A stretch of DNA of 64,000 nt from Nocardiopsis sp. FIRDI 009 (GCF_003386285.1 NZ_QPNC01000017.1:1-64000), one strand, 5' to 3'. Shown: positions 8,949-18,178, counted from the stretch's first letter. Notes: generated from the letters alone by a model not told the origin. Translations and numbers: made by a program.

Positions 8949-9374
8949 TCACCGCTTGGGAACGACCATACGGGTGCAGGACCAGTCAGCGCCGACGCTG
9001 ATCGCACTGGTCTGCGACAGGCCGGACGTGGCGGCCGCTTCGGAGACGTCACCCGGGGACACGTGCAGTTCGCGCCCCGCCTTCGGCGTCAGTACCAGGA
9101 TGATGCCGCCGTCGGCGATCAGGGGCACCGTGTCCATCAGGGCGTCGGTGAGATCCCCCTCCTCGTCGGACCGCCACCACAGCAGTGCCGCGTCGACGTC
9201 ACCGTCGAAGTCCTCGTCGACCAGCGCCTCGCCCGTGAGTTCGGCGATGGATGCGCGCAGTCCCTCGTCGACGTCGTCGTCGAAACCGAATTCCTGCACC
9301 ACCTGACCCGGCTTGAATCCGAGTCGGTCAGCCAAGCCGCGTTCGCTCTGTGCCTGGCCCGCGGTCGCGCTCAC
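8949..9374 (-). CDS. DUF3052 family protein
   Basis: A 141-residue acidic protein of the actinobacteria-specific DUF3052 family. The recognisable blocks are LADRLGFKPGQVVQEFGFDD, ALLWWRSDEEGDLTDALMD and GGIILVLTPKAGRELHVSPG. The function is not established. The fold is predicted to be a small alpha/beta domain with no catalytic residues that I can identify. It lies upstream of ahpE on the same strand and probably shares its transcript. The ATG start at 9374 is followed by the short disordered MSATAGQAQSE that is usual at the N-terminus of this family. Confidence 0.85.
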   Translation of the reverse strand: MSATAGQAQSERGLADRLGFKPGQVVQEFGFDDDVDEGLRASIAELTGEALVDEDFDGDVDAALLWWRSDEEGDLTDALMDTVPLIADGGIILVLTPKAGRELHVSPGDVSEAAATSGLSQTSAISVGADWSCTRMVVPKR

Positions 9375-9559
9375 GAAAGTTCTCCTCCACAGATGATTTT
9401 TCTCAATCTTGCCTGCACGAAGCAGTTGTCACAACGATGTCGGGCCATGCCAAGCGCCTGTCCTGTGGGTCCGTAACCATCGTTGATCGCCTAGTTCACA
9501 CGCTAGTGGCATCTCCCGTCAACGCACCGTCCAACCCGGATCCTTCCTGGTTCCCGTCC

Positions 9560-9967
9560 TCACGCCGACGTCAGGAACGACAGGCGCACCTGCCGGTCCG
9601 GGTTGTCGATGTTGAGGTCGACCACCGCGATGGACTGCCACGTGCCCAGTTCGAGCCGTCCGGACAGCACCGGGACGGTGGTCTGCGGTGCGACGTAGGC
9701 CGGCATGACGTGGGATCGCCCGTGGCCCCGGGAACCGTGCTTGTGCCGCCACCGGTCGTCGGCGGGGAGCAGGTCGTCGAGCGAGGCCAGCAGGTCGTCG
9801 TCGGACCCGGCCCCGAGCTCGATGATGGCCACACCGGCGGTCGCGTGCGGGACGAACACGTTCAGGAGCCCGTCGCCGCCGTCGGCGACAAAGTCCGCGC
9901 ACTCACGGGTGATGTCCGTGACGCTCTCCGAACCTCCTGTGTGCAGCTCAAGGATCTGTGTCCGCAT
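9560..9967 (-). CDS. UPF0047/YjbQ family protein
   Basis: A 135-residue protein of the UPF0047 (YjbQ) family, a compact trimeric beta fold. Family signatures are HATAGVAIIELGAGSDDDL, the metal-binding histidine cluster WRHKHG...GHGRSHVMPA, and LELGTWQSIAVVDLN near the C-terminus. Some members show weak thiamine-phosphate-synthase activity and automatic annotation often uses that name, but the physiological role is unknown. The ATG start at 9967 is preceded by GAAGGTGG. It is divergent from the PhoD-like gene. Confidence 0.88.
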   Translation of the reverse strand: MRTQILELHTGGSESVTDITRECADFVADGGDGLLNVFVPHATAGVAIIELGAGSDDDLLASLDDLLPADDRWRHKHGSRGHGRSHVMPAYVAPQTTVPVLSGRLELGTWQSIAVVDLNIDNPDRQVRLSFLTSA

Positions 9968-10094
9968 AGCGCCACCTTCGCGCAGCCGGGGCGCTCGTGC
10001 AACCATCTTCGGCCGAGCTGTGGATGACGGGGGGTCTACGAAACGCCATACTCGTCCACGACGTGTGAGAACCTGGGACAAAAGAGGGGGAACG

Positions 10095-11783
10095 GTGACT
10101 GTCTCGTTACGTCTGGGGCCCCTGTTGCGGCACGTGGCCCCGACCAGCGCGACGGTGTGGGTGGAGACCGACGCCCCGTGCCGTGCGCGGATCCTCGTCG
10201 ACGGCCGCGAGGCCGCCTCGGCGCGCACCTTCACCGTGCACGGTCACCACTACGCCGTGTGCGAACTCACCGACCTCCGGCCGGGGGCACGCCTGCCGTA
10301 CGAGGTCCTGCTCGACGACACGCCCGTCTGGCCCGAGCCGGACAGCCCCCTTCCGCCCAGCGTCGTGCGCACACCCGCCCCGGACGCCCCCACCCGCCTG
10401 CTGTACGGCTCCTGCCACACCGCCACGGGCGACAGCCCGGAGGGGCTCGTCCGCCACGGGCCCGACATGCTCCGCGCCACCGCGCGGCGCCTGGCCCGCG
10501 AACCCGTCGAGGGCAACCTCCTCCTGCTGCTCATCGGCGACCAGGTCTACGCCGACGAGGTCCAGGAACCCGTGCGCGAACTCCTGCGCCGGGCGCGCGA
10601 GGACGATCCCGCCGACGGCGCCCCCGACGACGAGGTCGTCCGGTACGGCGAGTACGCCGAGTTGTACCGGCAGGCGTGGAGCGACCCCCAGGTGCGCTGG
10701 CTGCTGTCGACCGTCCCCACCCTCATGGTCTTCGACGACCACGACATCCGCGACGACTGGAACACCTCCGCCGCCTGGCGCCGCGCCATGGACGCCCGCC
10801 CCTGGTGGCACGCGCGGATCACCAGCGGGCTGGGCGCCTACTGGGTGTACCAGCACCTGGGCAACCTGTCCCCCGCCGACCGCGACGCCGACCCGGTGTG
10901 GAACCGGATCCGCGACCACGGCTCCGACGCGGGCGAAGTCCTGGACGCGTTCGCCTGGCGGGCGCACGACGAGCCCTCGTCCTACCGCTGGAGCCACCGT
11001 TTCGACGCGGGGGCCGTCCGCGTCCTGGTCACCGACACCCGGTGCGGCCGCGCCCTGGGCGGGGACGGGGAGCCGGAGCGGTCCATCCTCGGTCCCGACG
11101 GACACGCGTGGCTGGACGAGCACCTGACCGGCGGCCACGAGCACGTCGTGGTCGCCTCCACCGTCCCGGTCCTCCTCCCCCCGGCGGTACAGCACCTGGA
11201 GGCGTGGAACGAGGCGGTGTGCGAGGGCGCGTGGGGCGGCTGGGCCCGGGGGCCGGCGGAACGACTGCGCCAGGCCCTGGACCTGGAGCACTGGGGCGCC
11301 TTCCAGCGCTCCTTCCGCCGCCTGGGCGAGGGGGTTCGCGCCCTGTGCCGGGGTGAGCGGGGCCGGGCGCCGGCCACGGTCCTGTTCCTGAGCGGCGACG
11401 TCCACTTCTCCTACCTCGCCCGGACGGACGTGGCGGAGGACGCCCCTCCGACCGGGCTCCGGGACGGGACCGGGCCGGAGGGGCGCCGCACGCGCGTCGC
11501 CCAGCTCGTCTCCTCGCCCCTGTGCAACCAGCTGCCGCTCTCGCTGCGCCGGAGCGCCCGGCTGTCCGCCAGCTGGCCGTTGGCCGCCGCGGGGCGGGTG
11601 CTGACGTGGTTGGCGCGGGTTCCCCGCCCCTGGCTCCGCTGGCGCCTGGACGGCCCCCTGTACTTCGGCAACACGATCGGCGAGGTGGTCTTCGACGGCC
11701 CCGACGCCGAGGCGGTCTGGTACCACTGCCCGGAGGCGGGGCAGGACGCCCCGCCGCGTGTGCACCGGCGCGTGAACCTGTGA
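10095..11783 (+). CDS. PhoD-like phosphodiesterase/phosphatase without signal peptide
   Basis: A 562-residue metallophosphoesterase of the PhoD family. The N-terminal 90 residues form the beta-sandwich PhoD_N-like domain (LGPLLRHVAPTSATVWVET). The catalytic part has LYGSCH, LLLIGDQVYADE, VFDDHDIRDDWN, and FLSGDVHFSY near the end, which supply the metal-binding aspartates and histidines. Secreted PhoD enzymes carry a Tat signal; this one begins directly with the sandwich domain, so it is predicted to be cytoplasmic. The GTG start at 10095 follows GAGGGGG. Substrate cannot be told from sequence. A strong hairpin follows the stop codon. Confidence 0.85.
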   Translation: MTVSLRLGPLLRHVAPTSATVWVETDAPCRARILVDGREAASARTFTVHGHHYAVCELTDLRPGARLPYEVLLDDTPVWPEPDSPLPPSVVRTPAPDAPTRLLYGSCHTATGDSPEGLVRHGPDMLRATARRLAREPVEGNLLLLLIGDQVYADEVQEPVRELLRRAREDDPADGAPDDEVVRYGEYAELYRQAWSDPQVRWLLSTVPTLMVFDDHDIRDDWNTSAAWRRAMDARPWWHARITSGLGAYWVYQHLGNLSPADRDADPVWNRIRDHGSDAGEVLDAFAWRAHDEPSSYRWSHRFDAGAVRVLVTDTRCGRALGGDGEPERSILGPDGHAWLDEHLTGGHEHVVVASTVPVLLPPAVQHLEAWNEAVCEGAWGGWARGPAERLRQALDLEHWGAFQRSFRRLGEGVRALCRGERGRAPATVLFLSGDVHFSYLARTDVAEDAPPTGLRDGTGPEGRRTRVAQLVSSPLCNQLPLSLRRSARLSASWPLAAAGRVLTWLARVPRPWLRWRLDGPLYFGNTIGEVVFDGPDAEAVWYHCPEAGQDAPPRVHRRVNL

Positions 11784-11787
11784 CGAG

Positions 11788-11818
11788 GGTCCGTCCGTGC
11801 CGACGGCGCGGACGGACC
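11788..11818. terminator. bidirectional hairpin terminator
   Basis: GGTCCGTCCG at 11788-11797 pairs perfectly with CGGACGGACC at 11809-11818 around an 11-base loop. It lies between two convergent genes, 5 bases after the PhoD-like stop codon. There is no T tract, as is common in actinomycetes. Confidence 0.7.
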
Positions 11819-11831
11819 GCGGCGGACGCCG

Positions 11832-12710
11832 TCAGTGCTTGGGCGCGCTCGGACGCCGCGTCGACCGCGTGCCGTGGCGCTGCCGCCCGACGGTCCGCAG
11901 GGCGCCGCCGCCCTCGATGACGCGCCGCGCCGCGCGGTGCACGGTGGCCCGCGTCCCCCCGACGGTGATCCGTCGTCCCACGGCTCCGGCGCCGGAATCG
12001 GAGCCGGTGTCCCCGGCGGTCTCCGGTGTGGTCTCCGGTCCGGTCGGGGCGGCGTCCGTCCCGCTCACGGACGCGTCGGCCCTACGCTCCCCCTCCTGCG
12101 CCGCGCTCCGCGCGCGGTCACGCTCCTCGCGCCACCGCCGCCAGGCGACCGCCAGCGGCGTGGCCACCGGCCAGGTGACCTTCGCCGGCCGTGACAGGGC
12201 GTGCCACAGGTAGGCGGTGGTGCCCCACGCCTCCATCGCGCGGCGCGCCCGCGTGATGGTGAAGAAGGTGGGCATGGCCATCAGCAGCTGCGGCCAGGAC
12301 AGCGCCAGGGCGGCGAGGAGCGGGTACAGGCCGCCGCCGACGAGCGACGCGGTCGCGCCGAGCGCCACCGGGACGAGCGCGAGGCAGATCCGCAGGTTGG
12401 TGAACTGCCGGAAGCGGTGCAGGGACCGGCGGGCGGAGACCTGGGGCGAGAGCCCCTCGGGCAGCGGCGTGGGCTGGACGACCAGCGCCAGGAGGAGGGT
12501 GCCCACACCCATCGAGGTGGCCAGGAGGATCGTCCACCCGGGCGCGGAGAGGTCGCCTCCGACGGCGAGGGCGACCAGCGCGAGCACCGGGACCGGTGCC
12601 GGAACCCAGAACAGGACGCGTCTGCGCAGCTCACCCTCCTGCGTGGGTTGGAGGGCGGCCTCGGTCGCCGCCTCGATCAGCCGGAACCTCGTCGTCGGTC
12701 GCTCGACCAC
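11832..12710 (-). CDS. predicted membrane protein of unknown function
   Basis: A 292-residue protein with four hydrophobic segments, about residues 37-52, 58-78, 108-125 and 130-150. A long hydrophilic C-terminal tail of about 110 residues is rich in glycine, threonine and arginine. The N-terminal 35 residues are charged. I recognise no family. The GTG at 12710 was chosen because GGGGGG lies 8 bases upstream and the residues before it (arginine/glycine-rich) look untranslated. It lies downstream of the FasR-like regulator on the same strand, separated by 270 bases that contain AT-richer promoter-like sequence (12840-12930), so it is probably transcribed separately. Confidence 0.65.
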   Translation of the reverse strand: MVERPTTRFRLIEAATEAALQPTQEGELRRRVLFWVPAPVPVLALVALAVGGDLSAPGWTILLATSMGVGTLLLALVVQPTPLPEGLSPQVSARRSLHRFRQFTNLRICLALVPVALGATASLVGGGLYPLLAALALSWPQLLMAMPTFFTITRARRAMEAWGTTAYLWHALSRPAKVTWPVATPLAVAWRRWREERDRARSAAQEGERRADASVSGTDAAPTGPETTPETAGDTGSDSGAGAVGRRITVGGTRATVHRAARRVIEGGGALRTVGRQRHGTRSTRRPSAPKH

Positions 12711-12980
12711 AGCCTTGACCCCCCAAGAACGTCGTGTCGGAGCGGCGCGGGGACCTCGCCCGAGGCATGCCCTTCCTCGCGGTCCCACAGGCGTCCCGCC
12801 CACCACAAAGCTATCCCTTTTGGTACGGTCCCCGGGCGCACACGGGCAGTTACAGACATACCCGACCGGAGTGAAACATCCATAAGTAGCCAGGTACGAC
12901 GCACAACGATCAGGTTACGGATGGGTTCGTGCCGCTGATCACAGCGTCCCCCGCCGTCGACGGCGGTCGCGCGAAGGCCC

Positions 12981-14213
12981 CTACTCCGCGCCGGCCAGGC
13001 GTCCCAGGGCCACCGCCACCCTCAGCACGAACGACCCGCGCCCGTCCGAGGGCGTGTGCCCGGTCAGCTCGGCGATCCGGCTGAGCCGGTACCGGACCGT
13101 GTTGGGGTGGACGAACAGCATCCGGGCCGTCGCCTCCAACGACGACGCGTGCTCCAGGTACACCGACAGCGTGTCCAGGAGCGGCGACCCCGCCCCGGCC
13201 AGGGGGACGTACACCTGCTCGACCAGCTCCCGCCGCGCGTCGGCGTCCCCGTGCAGCGCGCGTTCGGGCAGCAGGTCGTCGGCGCGTACCGGACGCGGCG
13301 CGTCGGGCCAGGCCACCGCGGCCCGCAGACCGTTGACCGCCGCGCGCGCCGAGGCCCCCGCCGCCCTGAGGTCGGGCACCGCCGGACCGACGACGACCGG
13401 CCCCGGCCCGAACAGCCCGGCCAGCGGCTCGGCGGCGGCCAGGGGCAGCTCCTCCTCCGGGTAGCGGTCTCCGACCCCGACCACCACGACCACCCGGGAG
13501 CCCTGACGGCCGGCGAGGACGTCGTGCCCGAGTCGGCGGGCGGCCGCGCGCAGGTCGTCCAGGACCTTGGCGCCGCCCTCCCCCTCGCTCTCACCCGCGA
13601 CGGCGATCACCGGCGTGTGCGACCATCCCAGGGCCGAGCCCCAGGTCTCCAGCCCCTCCTCCCGGTCGCCGTGCAGCAGAGCGTCGACGATGAGGGCCTC
13701 CAGACGGGCGTCCCACGCCCCCCGGGCCTCGGCCGCGCGCGCGTAGACCTTCGCCGAGCTGAACGCGACCTCCCGCGTGTACCGCAGCACCGCCTCACGC
13801 AGCTGCTGGGCGCCGCCCGGCGCGGCCAGTTCGTCGACCTGGGCCTCGACCACCTCGATGACCACGCGGATCATGTCGACGGTCTGCTGCAGCGACACCG
13901 ACCGCGTGAGTTCGCGCGGGGCCGTGCCGAAGACCTCCACCGTGATGGCGGGGCGGCCGCGCACGGGGTTGCGGAACCAGTCGACGAAGGCCGCCACCCC
14001 CGACTGCGCCACCAGGCCGATCCACGACCGGTCCTCCGCCGACATCCGGCGGAACCAGGCGAGCCGATCCTCCATGCGCGCCACGGCCGCCGTGCCGAGC
14101 GCGCCCATGGAGCGCTCCAGGCGACGCACGGTCTCCGCGCGCACGCGGTCCTGCTCGGTCTGGCCCGTGTCCTCGCCGTCGGGCTCTCGGGCATCCTGGT
14201 GTCGGGTGTTCAC
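12981..14213 (-). CDS. fasR: PucR/CdaR-type regulator, probable FasR activator of the fab operon
   Basis: A 410-residue protein. The C-terminal PucR-type helix-turn-helix is clear at about 345-400: LDTLSVYLEHASSLEATARM followed by LFVHPNTVRYRLSRIAELTG. The middle has the GGDEF-like CdaR region (VIAVAGE...VVVVVGVGDRYPEEE). The divergent position directly upstream of fabD matches S. coelicolor FasR, which activates fabD-fabH-acpP-fabF, and the equivalent mycobacterial gene next to fabD. The GTG start at 14213 has only a G-rich Shine-Dalgarno. The symbol rests on architecture and position, not on a computed alignment. Confidence 0.8.
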   Translation of the reverse strand: MNTRHQDAREPDGEDTGQTEQDRVRAETVRRLERSMGALGTAAVARMEDRLAWFRRMSAEDRSWIGLVAQSGVAAFVDWFRNPVRGRPAITVEVFGTAPRELTRSVSLQQTVDMIRVVIEVVEAQVDELAAPGGAQQLREAVLRYTREVAFSSAKVYARAAEARGAWDARLEALIVDALLHGDREEGLETWGSALGWSHTPVIAVAGESEGEGGAKVLDDLRAAARRLGHDVLAGRQGSRVVVVVGVGDRYPEEELPLAAAEPLAGLFGPGPVVVGPAVPDLRAAGASARAAVNGLRAAVAWPDAPRPVRADDLLPERALHGDADARRELVEQVYVPLAGAGSPLLDTLSVYLEHASSLEATARMLFVHPNTVRYRLSRIAELTGHTPSDGRGSFVLRVAVALGRLAGAE

Positions 14214-14381
14214 ACCCCCAGGTTCTCATCCCGTGTCCCCCGGGAGGCGGCCCGCTCCGCGTCGGCGGTCGGCGGGAAGGCGCGGTCACCCTCCTCCGCC
14301 CCTGCTGGCGCGCCCCCGCGGCCCGGGAGGGTGATCTCCCCCACCCGGGGACGAGGGCGCGAACCCACCCTCGACACCGCC

Positions 14382-14400
14382 TTTGTGGAGGGCCTACAAA
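14382..14400. promoter_or_regulatory. imperfect TTTGT-N9-ACAAA palindrome upstream of fabD
   Basis: TTTGTGGAGGGCCTACAAA lies in the 255-base region between fasR and fabD, about 70 bases before the fabD start. The outer five bases on each side are exact inverted copies. It is among the few AT-containing sequences in the gap and is a reasonable candidate for the activator or promoter region. I cannot match it to a known FasR site from memory. Confidence 0.35.
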
Positions 14401-14468
14401 CGACCTCAAGGTAAGTTCGTGTGCCTCCCCCTCTGACTGGTGATCCTCTACAGGGCAAGGTTGATGCT

Positions 14469-15452
14469 GTGCTTGTAATCGTTGCTCCCGGCCAAGGTGC
14501 CCAGGTCCCCGGTTTCCTCTCCCCGTGGCTGGAACTGCCCGGTGTCCCCGAACAGTTCGCCGCGTGGTCCGAGGTGACCGGTCTCGACCTGGTCCGCTAC
14601 GGCACCGAGGCTGACGCGGACGAGATCCGCGACACGGCCGTGGCCCAGCCCCTGCTGGTCAGCGCCGGGCTGGCCGCCGCCTCCGCCATCTTGGGCACGC
14701 TGTCCGCCCCCGGCGCCGGGTTGCCCGCCGACCGCACCCTCGTGGACGCCGTCGCCGGTCACAGCGTCGGTGAGTTCACCGCCGCGGCGGTGACCGGAGT
14801 CCTGTCCCCCGGCGACGCCCTCGCCCTGGTCGCCGAGCGCGGCCGGGGGATGGCCGACGCCGCCGCCCGCACCGAGACCGGCATGACCGCCGTCCTCGGC
14901 GGGGTGCGCGAGGAGGTGCTCAAGGCCATCGCGGACTCCGGTCTCACCCCCGCCAACGACAACGGGTCCGGGCAGATCGTGGCCGCCGGGACGACCGAGC
15001 AGCTCGCCGCGTTCGCGGAGAACCCGCCCGCCCGCGCCCGGCTGCGCTCCCTCTCGGTCGCCGGGGCGTTCCACACCGAGCACATGGCCCCGGCCGTGGA
15101 GCGCGTCCGGGCCGCCGCGGCCTCCCTGTCCCCGCAGGACCCCTCGACCCGACTGTTGTCCAACGCCGACGGCGCCGTCGTCGGGAGCGGGTCGGAGTAC
15201 CTGGACCGCCTGGTCTCGCAGATCTCCTCCCCGGTCCGCTGGGACGCCTGCACCCAGACCCTCGCCGACCTGGGCGTGACCGCCCTGATCGAACTGACCC
15301 CCGCCGGGACCCTCACCGGGCTGGCCAAGCGGGCCCTGCGCGGCATCGACCTGCTCGCGGTGAAGACGCCGGACGACATCGACCGCGCCACCGCGCTCAT
15401 CAAGGAGCACGCCGGCGTCAGCGCCCCGACCGGCGCCGACCAGGAAGGCTGA
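14469..15452 (+). CDS. fabD: malonyl-CoA:ACP malonyltransferase FabD
   Basis: A 327-residue enzyme that moves malonyl groups from CoA to acyl carrier protein, the first committed loading step of type II fatty-acid synthesis. The N-terminus carries APGQGAQ. The nucleophile serine is S99 in GHSVGEFTAAAV, and the catalytic histidine lies in GAFHTEHM. The GTG start at 14469 (giving MLVIVAPGQG) has CAAGG 8 bases upstream, so a longer reading from 14421 is rejected. It is the first gene of the operon; fabH begins 2 bases after its stop. Confidence 0.95.
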   Translation: MLVIVAPGQGAQVPGFLSPWLELPGVPEQFAAWSEVTGLDLVRYGTEADADEIRDTAVAQPLLVSAGLAAASAILGTLSAPGAGLPADRTLVDAVAGHSVGEFTAAAVTGVLSPGDALALVAERGRGMADAAARTETGMTAVLGGVREEVLKAIADSGLTPANDNGSGQIVAAGTTEQLAAFAENPPARARLRSLSVAGAFHTEHMAPAVERVRAAAASLSPQDPSTRLLSNADGAVVGSGSEYLDRLVSQISSPVRWDACTQTLADLGVTALIELTPAGTLTGLAKRALRGIDLLAVKTPDDIDRATALIKEHAGVSAPTGADQEG

Positions 15453-15454
15453 CC

Positions 15455-16411
15455 ATGTTCAAGACCCCGAACGCTCTCGCGGGCGCGGCCATCGTCGCTT
15501 TCGGCGAGTATCAGCCCTCCCGGGTCGTGACCAACGCCGACCTGGAGGCCCGTGTCGACACCAACGACGAGTGGATCCAGAGCCGGGTCGGCATCAGGGA
15601 GCGCCGTGTCGCCGGTCCCGAGGACACCGTGGAGAGCATGGGCGTGGCCGCCGGCGGCAAGGCCCTGGCCGCCAGCGGACTGTCCCCCGAGGACATCGAC
15701 CTCGTGATCGTCGCCACGTGCACCGTGACCGACCAGATCCCCAACGCCGCCGCGACCGTCGCCGCCCGTCTGGGCATCACCGCCCCCGGCGCCTTCGACG
15801 TCAACGCCGCCTGCGCGGGCTTCTGCTACGCGCTGGGCGTCGCCTCGGACTCGGTGCGCGCCGGCAGCGCGCGCAACGTCCTGGTGATCGGCTCCGAGAA
15901 GCTCAGTGACTGGGTGGACTGGGACGACCGTTCCACGTGTGTGATCTTCGCCGACGGCGCCGGGGCGGCCGTGGTCTCCGCGACCGAGGAGCACGGCATC
16001 GGCCCCGTGGTCTGGGGTTCCGACGGCGGCCGTGCCGACAAGATCTACCTGCGCGACCACAAGTATCTTTACCAGGAGGGCCAGGCGGTGTTCCGCTGGA
16101 CCACCACCGAGCTGTACAAGGTCGCGCTGGAGGCCCTGGAGCGGGCCGGGGTGGAGCCCGGTGAGCTGACGGCGTTCGTGCCGCACCAGGCCAACCTGCG
16201 GATCGTGGAGGCCATCGCACGGAGGCTGGGCGCGCCCCAGGCACTCGTGGCCCGCGATATCGTCACCGCTGGCAACACCTCCTCCGCGTCCATTCCCCTC
16301 GCGCTCTCGCGCATGGTCGGACGCGGAGAACTGCCCTCGGGGAGCACCGTGCTCACCCTGGGCTTCGGGGCGGGACTGGTCTACGCCGCTCAGGTGATCC
16401 GCATCCCCTGA
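15455..16411 (+). CDS. fabH: beta-ketoacyl-ACP synthase III FabH
   Basis: A 318-residue condensing enzyme that starts fatty-acid chains from acyl-CoA and malonyl-ACP. The Cys-His-Asn triad is visible: C120 in NAACAGF, H244 in FVPHQANLRI and N274 in TAGNTSSAS. In actinomycetes it usually accepts branched primers such as isobutyryl- and anteiso-methylbutyryl-CoA; the sequence is compatible with that but does not prove it. AGGAAGG precedes the ATG at 15455. A 95-base gap separates it from acpP. Confidence 0.95.
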   Translation: MFKTPNALAGAAIVAFGEYQPSRVVTNADLEARVDTNDEWIQSRVGIRERRVAGPEDTVESMGVAAGGKALAASGLSPEDIDLVIVATCTVTDQIPNAAATVAARLGITAPGAFDVNAACAGFCYALGVASDSVRAGSARNVLVIGSEKLSDWVDWDDRSTCVIFADGAGAAVVSATEEHGIGPVVWGSDGGRADKIYLRDHKYLYQEGQAVFRWTTTELYKVALEALERAGVEPGELTAFVPHQANLRIVEAIARRLGAPQALVARDIVTAGNTSSASIPLALSRMVGRGELPSGSTVLTLGFGAGLVYAAQVIRIP

Positions 16412-16506
16412 CCCCGTCCCTCGGCCCGCGGTCACACCCCACGAGCCGACCCCGTAACGCGGGGGGCACCCCCGCGACAGAAGCGTCAACCAAGGAGACA
16501 CACGAC

Positions 16507-16746
16507 ATGGCTCACAGCGAGCAGGAGATCCTGACCGGCCTCGGCGAGATCATCGAGGAGATCGTCGGGACCGAGCCCTCCGAGGTCACCCCGGAGAAGA
16601 GCTTCGTCGACGACCTGGACATCGACTCGCTGTCCATGGTGGAGATCGCCGTCGCCGCCCAGGACAAGTTCGGCGTCGAGATCCCCGACGACCAGCTCAA
16701 GGACCTCAAGACGGTCCAGGACGTCATCACCTTCATCCAGAAGTAG
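16507..16746 (+). CDS. acpP: acyl carrier protein AcpP
   Basis: A 79-residue acidic four-helix carrier protein. The 4'-phosphopantetheine attachment serine is S41 in the canonical DIDSLSMVEI. Helix II and the recognition acidic residues (EIPDDQLKDLKTVQDV) are intact. It carries growing acyl chains between FabD, FabH and FabF, its operon partners. AAGGAG lies 8 bases before the ATG, a strong site that fits the high expression needed for a carrier protein. Confidence 0.96.
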   Translation: MAHSEQEILTGLGEIIEEIVGTEPSEVTPEKSFVDDLDIDSLSMVEIAVAAQDKFGVEIPDDQLKDLKTVQDVITFIQK

Positions 16747-16892
16747 CGTCCCCGGGTCGCCGGTGCCCCGCGCCCCGGCGACCCGAACCGCGTGCCGCGG
16801 CGGCCAGCCGCCGCCCGGCCCCGTCCAGACATCCGCCAACGCCTCCCGGCACCCCGCGGCCGGGTACGATCCACGAGAAGGGCGATCGGATC

Positions 16893-18131
16893 ATGTCCAA
16901 GACCGATGTCGTCGTCACCGGCCTCGGTGCCACCACCCCCCTCGGGGGTGACGTCGCGACCACATGGTCCGCGCTCCTCGACGGCCGGTCCGGTGTCACC
17001 ATGCTCGACCCCGACTGGCACGAGACGCTCCCGGTGCACTTCGCCGGGCGTATCGCTCAGGAGCCCTCCGAGAAGCTCCCCCGCCCGAGGCTGCGCAGGC
17101 TCGACCGCACCCAGCAGTTCGCCCTGATCGCCGCCGAGGAGGCGTGGGCCGACGCGGGCAGCCCCGAGGTCGACCCCCTCCGTCTCGGTGTCGTCGTCTC
17201 CAGCGGTATCGGTGGCATCCTCACCATCCTGGAGCAGTACGACACCTTCCGTGAGAAGGGCTGGAAGCGGGTCTCCCCGTTCACCGTGCCCATGCTCATG
17301 CCCAACAGCCCCGCCGCCGCGGTCTCCCTGGAGTACGGCGCCCGCGCCGGTGCGCACGCCCCGGTCAGCGCCTGCGCGTCCAGTGCCGAGGCCATCGCCA
17401 ACGCCGTCGACATGATCCGTGACGGCCGCGCCGACGTCGTGATCGCCGGTGGCACCGAGGCCGCGCTCCACCCGCTCAACATCGCCTCGTTCGCGTCCAT
17501 GCGCGCCCTGTCCACCCGCAACGACGACCCGCAGGGCGCCTCCCGCCCGTGGTGCACCACCCGTGACGGGTTCGTGATGGGCGAGGGCGCCGGGATCATC
17601 GTCCTGGAGTCGGCGGAGCACGCCGCCAGGCGCGGTGCCCGCGTGTACGCCCACGCCTCCGGGGTGGGCTACACCGCCGACTCCTACGACATCGTCCAGC
17701 CCGACCCCGAGGGCACGGGCCAGGCGCGGGCGATCGAGCTGGCCCTGGCCGACGGCGACCTCGCGCCGGGCGACATCGTGCACGTCAACGCGCACGCCAC
17801 GTCCACGCCCGCCGGGGACGTCGGCGAGACCCGCGCGATCCGCGCGGCGCTGGGCGAGTCCGCCGCCGACCGGGTCGCCGTGTCCTCGACCAAGTCGATG
17901 ACCGGCCACCTCCTGGGCGGTGCGGGCGCCGTGGAGTCGATCGCCACGATCCTGGCGCTGCACGACGGCCGTATCCCGCCGACGATCAACATCGAGCAGC
18001 TCGACCCGGACGTCGTCGTGGACATCGTCCGCGACAAGCCCCGGGACATGCCCGCCGGTGACGTGGCGGCCATCAACGAGTCCTTCGGCTTCGGCGGCCA
18101 CAACGTCGCCCTGGCCTTCCGCCGCGCCTGA
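16893..18131 (+). CDS. fabF: beta-ketoacyl-ACP synthase II FabF
   Basis: A 412-residue elongation condensing enzyme. The active-site residues are C161 (VSACASSAEA), H301 (NAHATSTPAGD), K334 and H339 (STKSMTGHLLGGAG), with the gatekeeper-like FGFGGHN near the C-terminus. It condenses malonyl-ACP with acyl-ACP to lengthen fatty acids. AAGGG precedes the ATG. It is the last gene of the operon and is followed by a strong hairpin. The 146-base gap after acpP may allow different levels of carrier protein and synthase. Confidence 0.95.
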   Translation: MSKTDVVVTGLGATTPLGGDVATTWSALLDGRSGVTMLDPDWHETLPVHFAGRIAQEPSEKLPRPRLRRLDRTQQFALIAAEEAWADAGSPEVDPLRLGVVVSSGIGGILTILEQYDTFREKGWKRVSPFTVPMLMPNSPAAAVSLEYGARAGAHAPVSACASSAEAIANAVDMIRDGRADVVIAGGTEAALHPLNIASFASMRALSTRNDDPQGASRPWCTTRDGFVMGEGAGIIVLESAEHAARRGARVYAHASGVGYTADSYDIVQPDPEGTGQARAIELALADGDLAPGDIVHVNAHATSTPAGDVGETRAIRAALGESAADRVAVSSTKSMTGHLLGGAGAVESIATILALHDGRIPPTINIEQLDPDVVVDIVRDKPRDMPAGDVAAINESFGFGGHNVALAFRRA

Positions 18132-18178
18132 CCCGGCCTCCCGCGGGCGCCGCGACGGCGCCCGTCACCGCCGCCCGG

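Noticed and set aside
12711..12980. Possible riboswitch or small RNA in the AT-richer gap between the FasR-like gene and the membrane protein gene
   Set aside because: No recognisable aptamer motif; only short hairpins such as the palindrome at 12951-12966, which may be a terminator.
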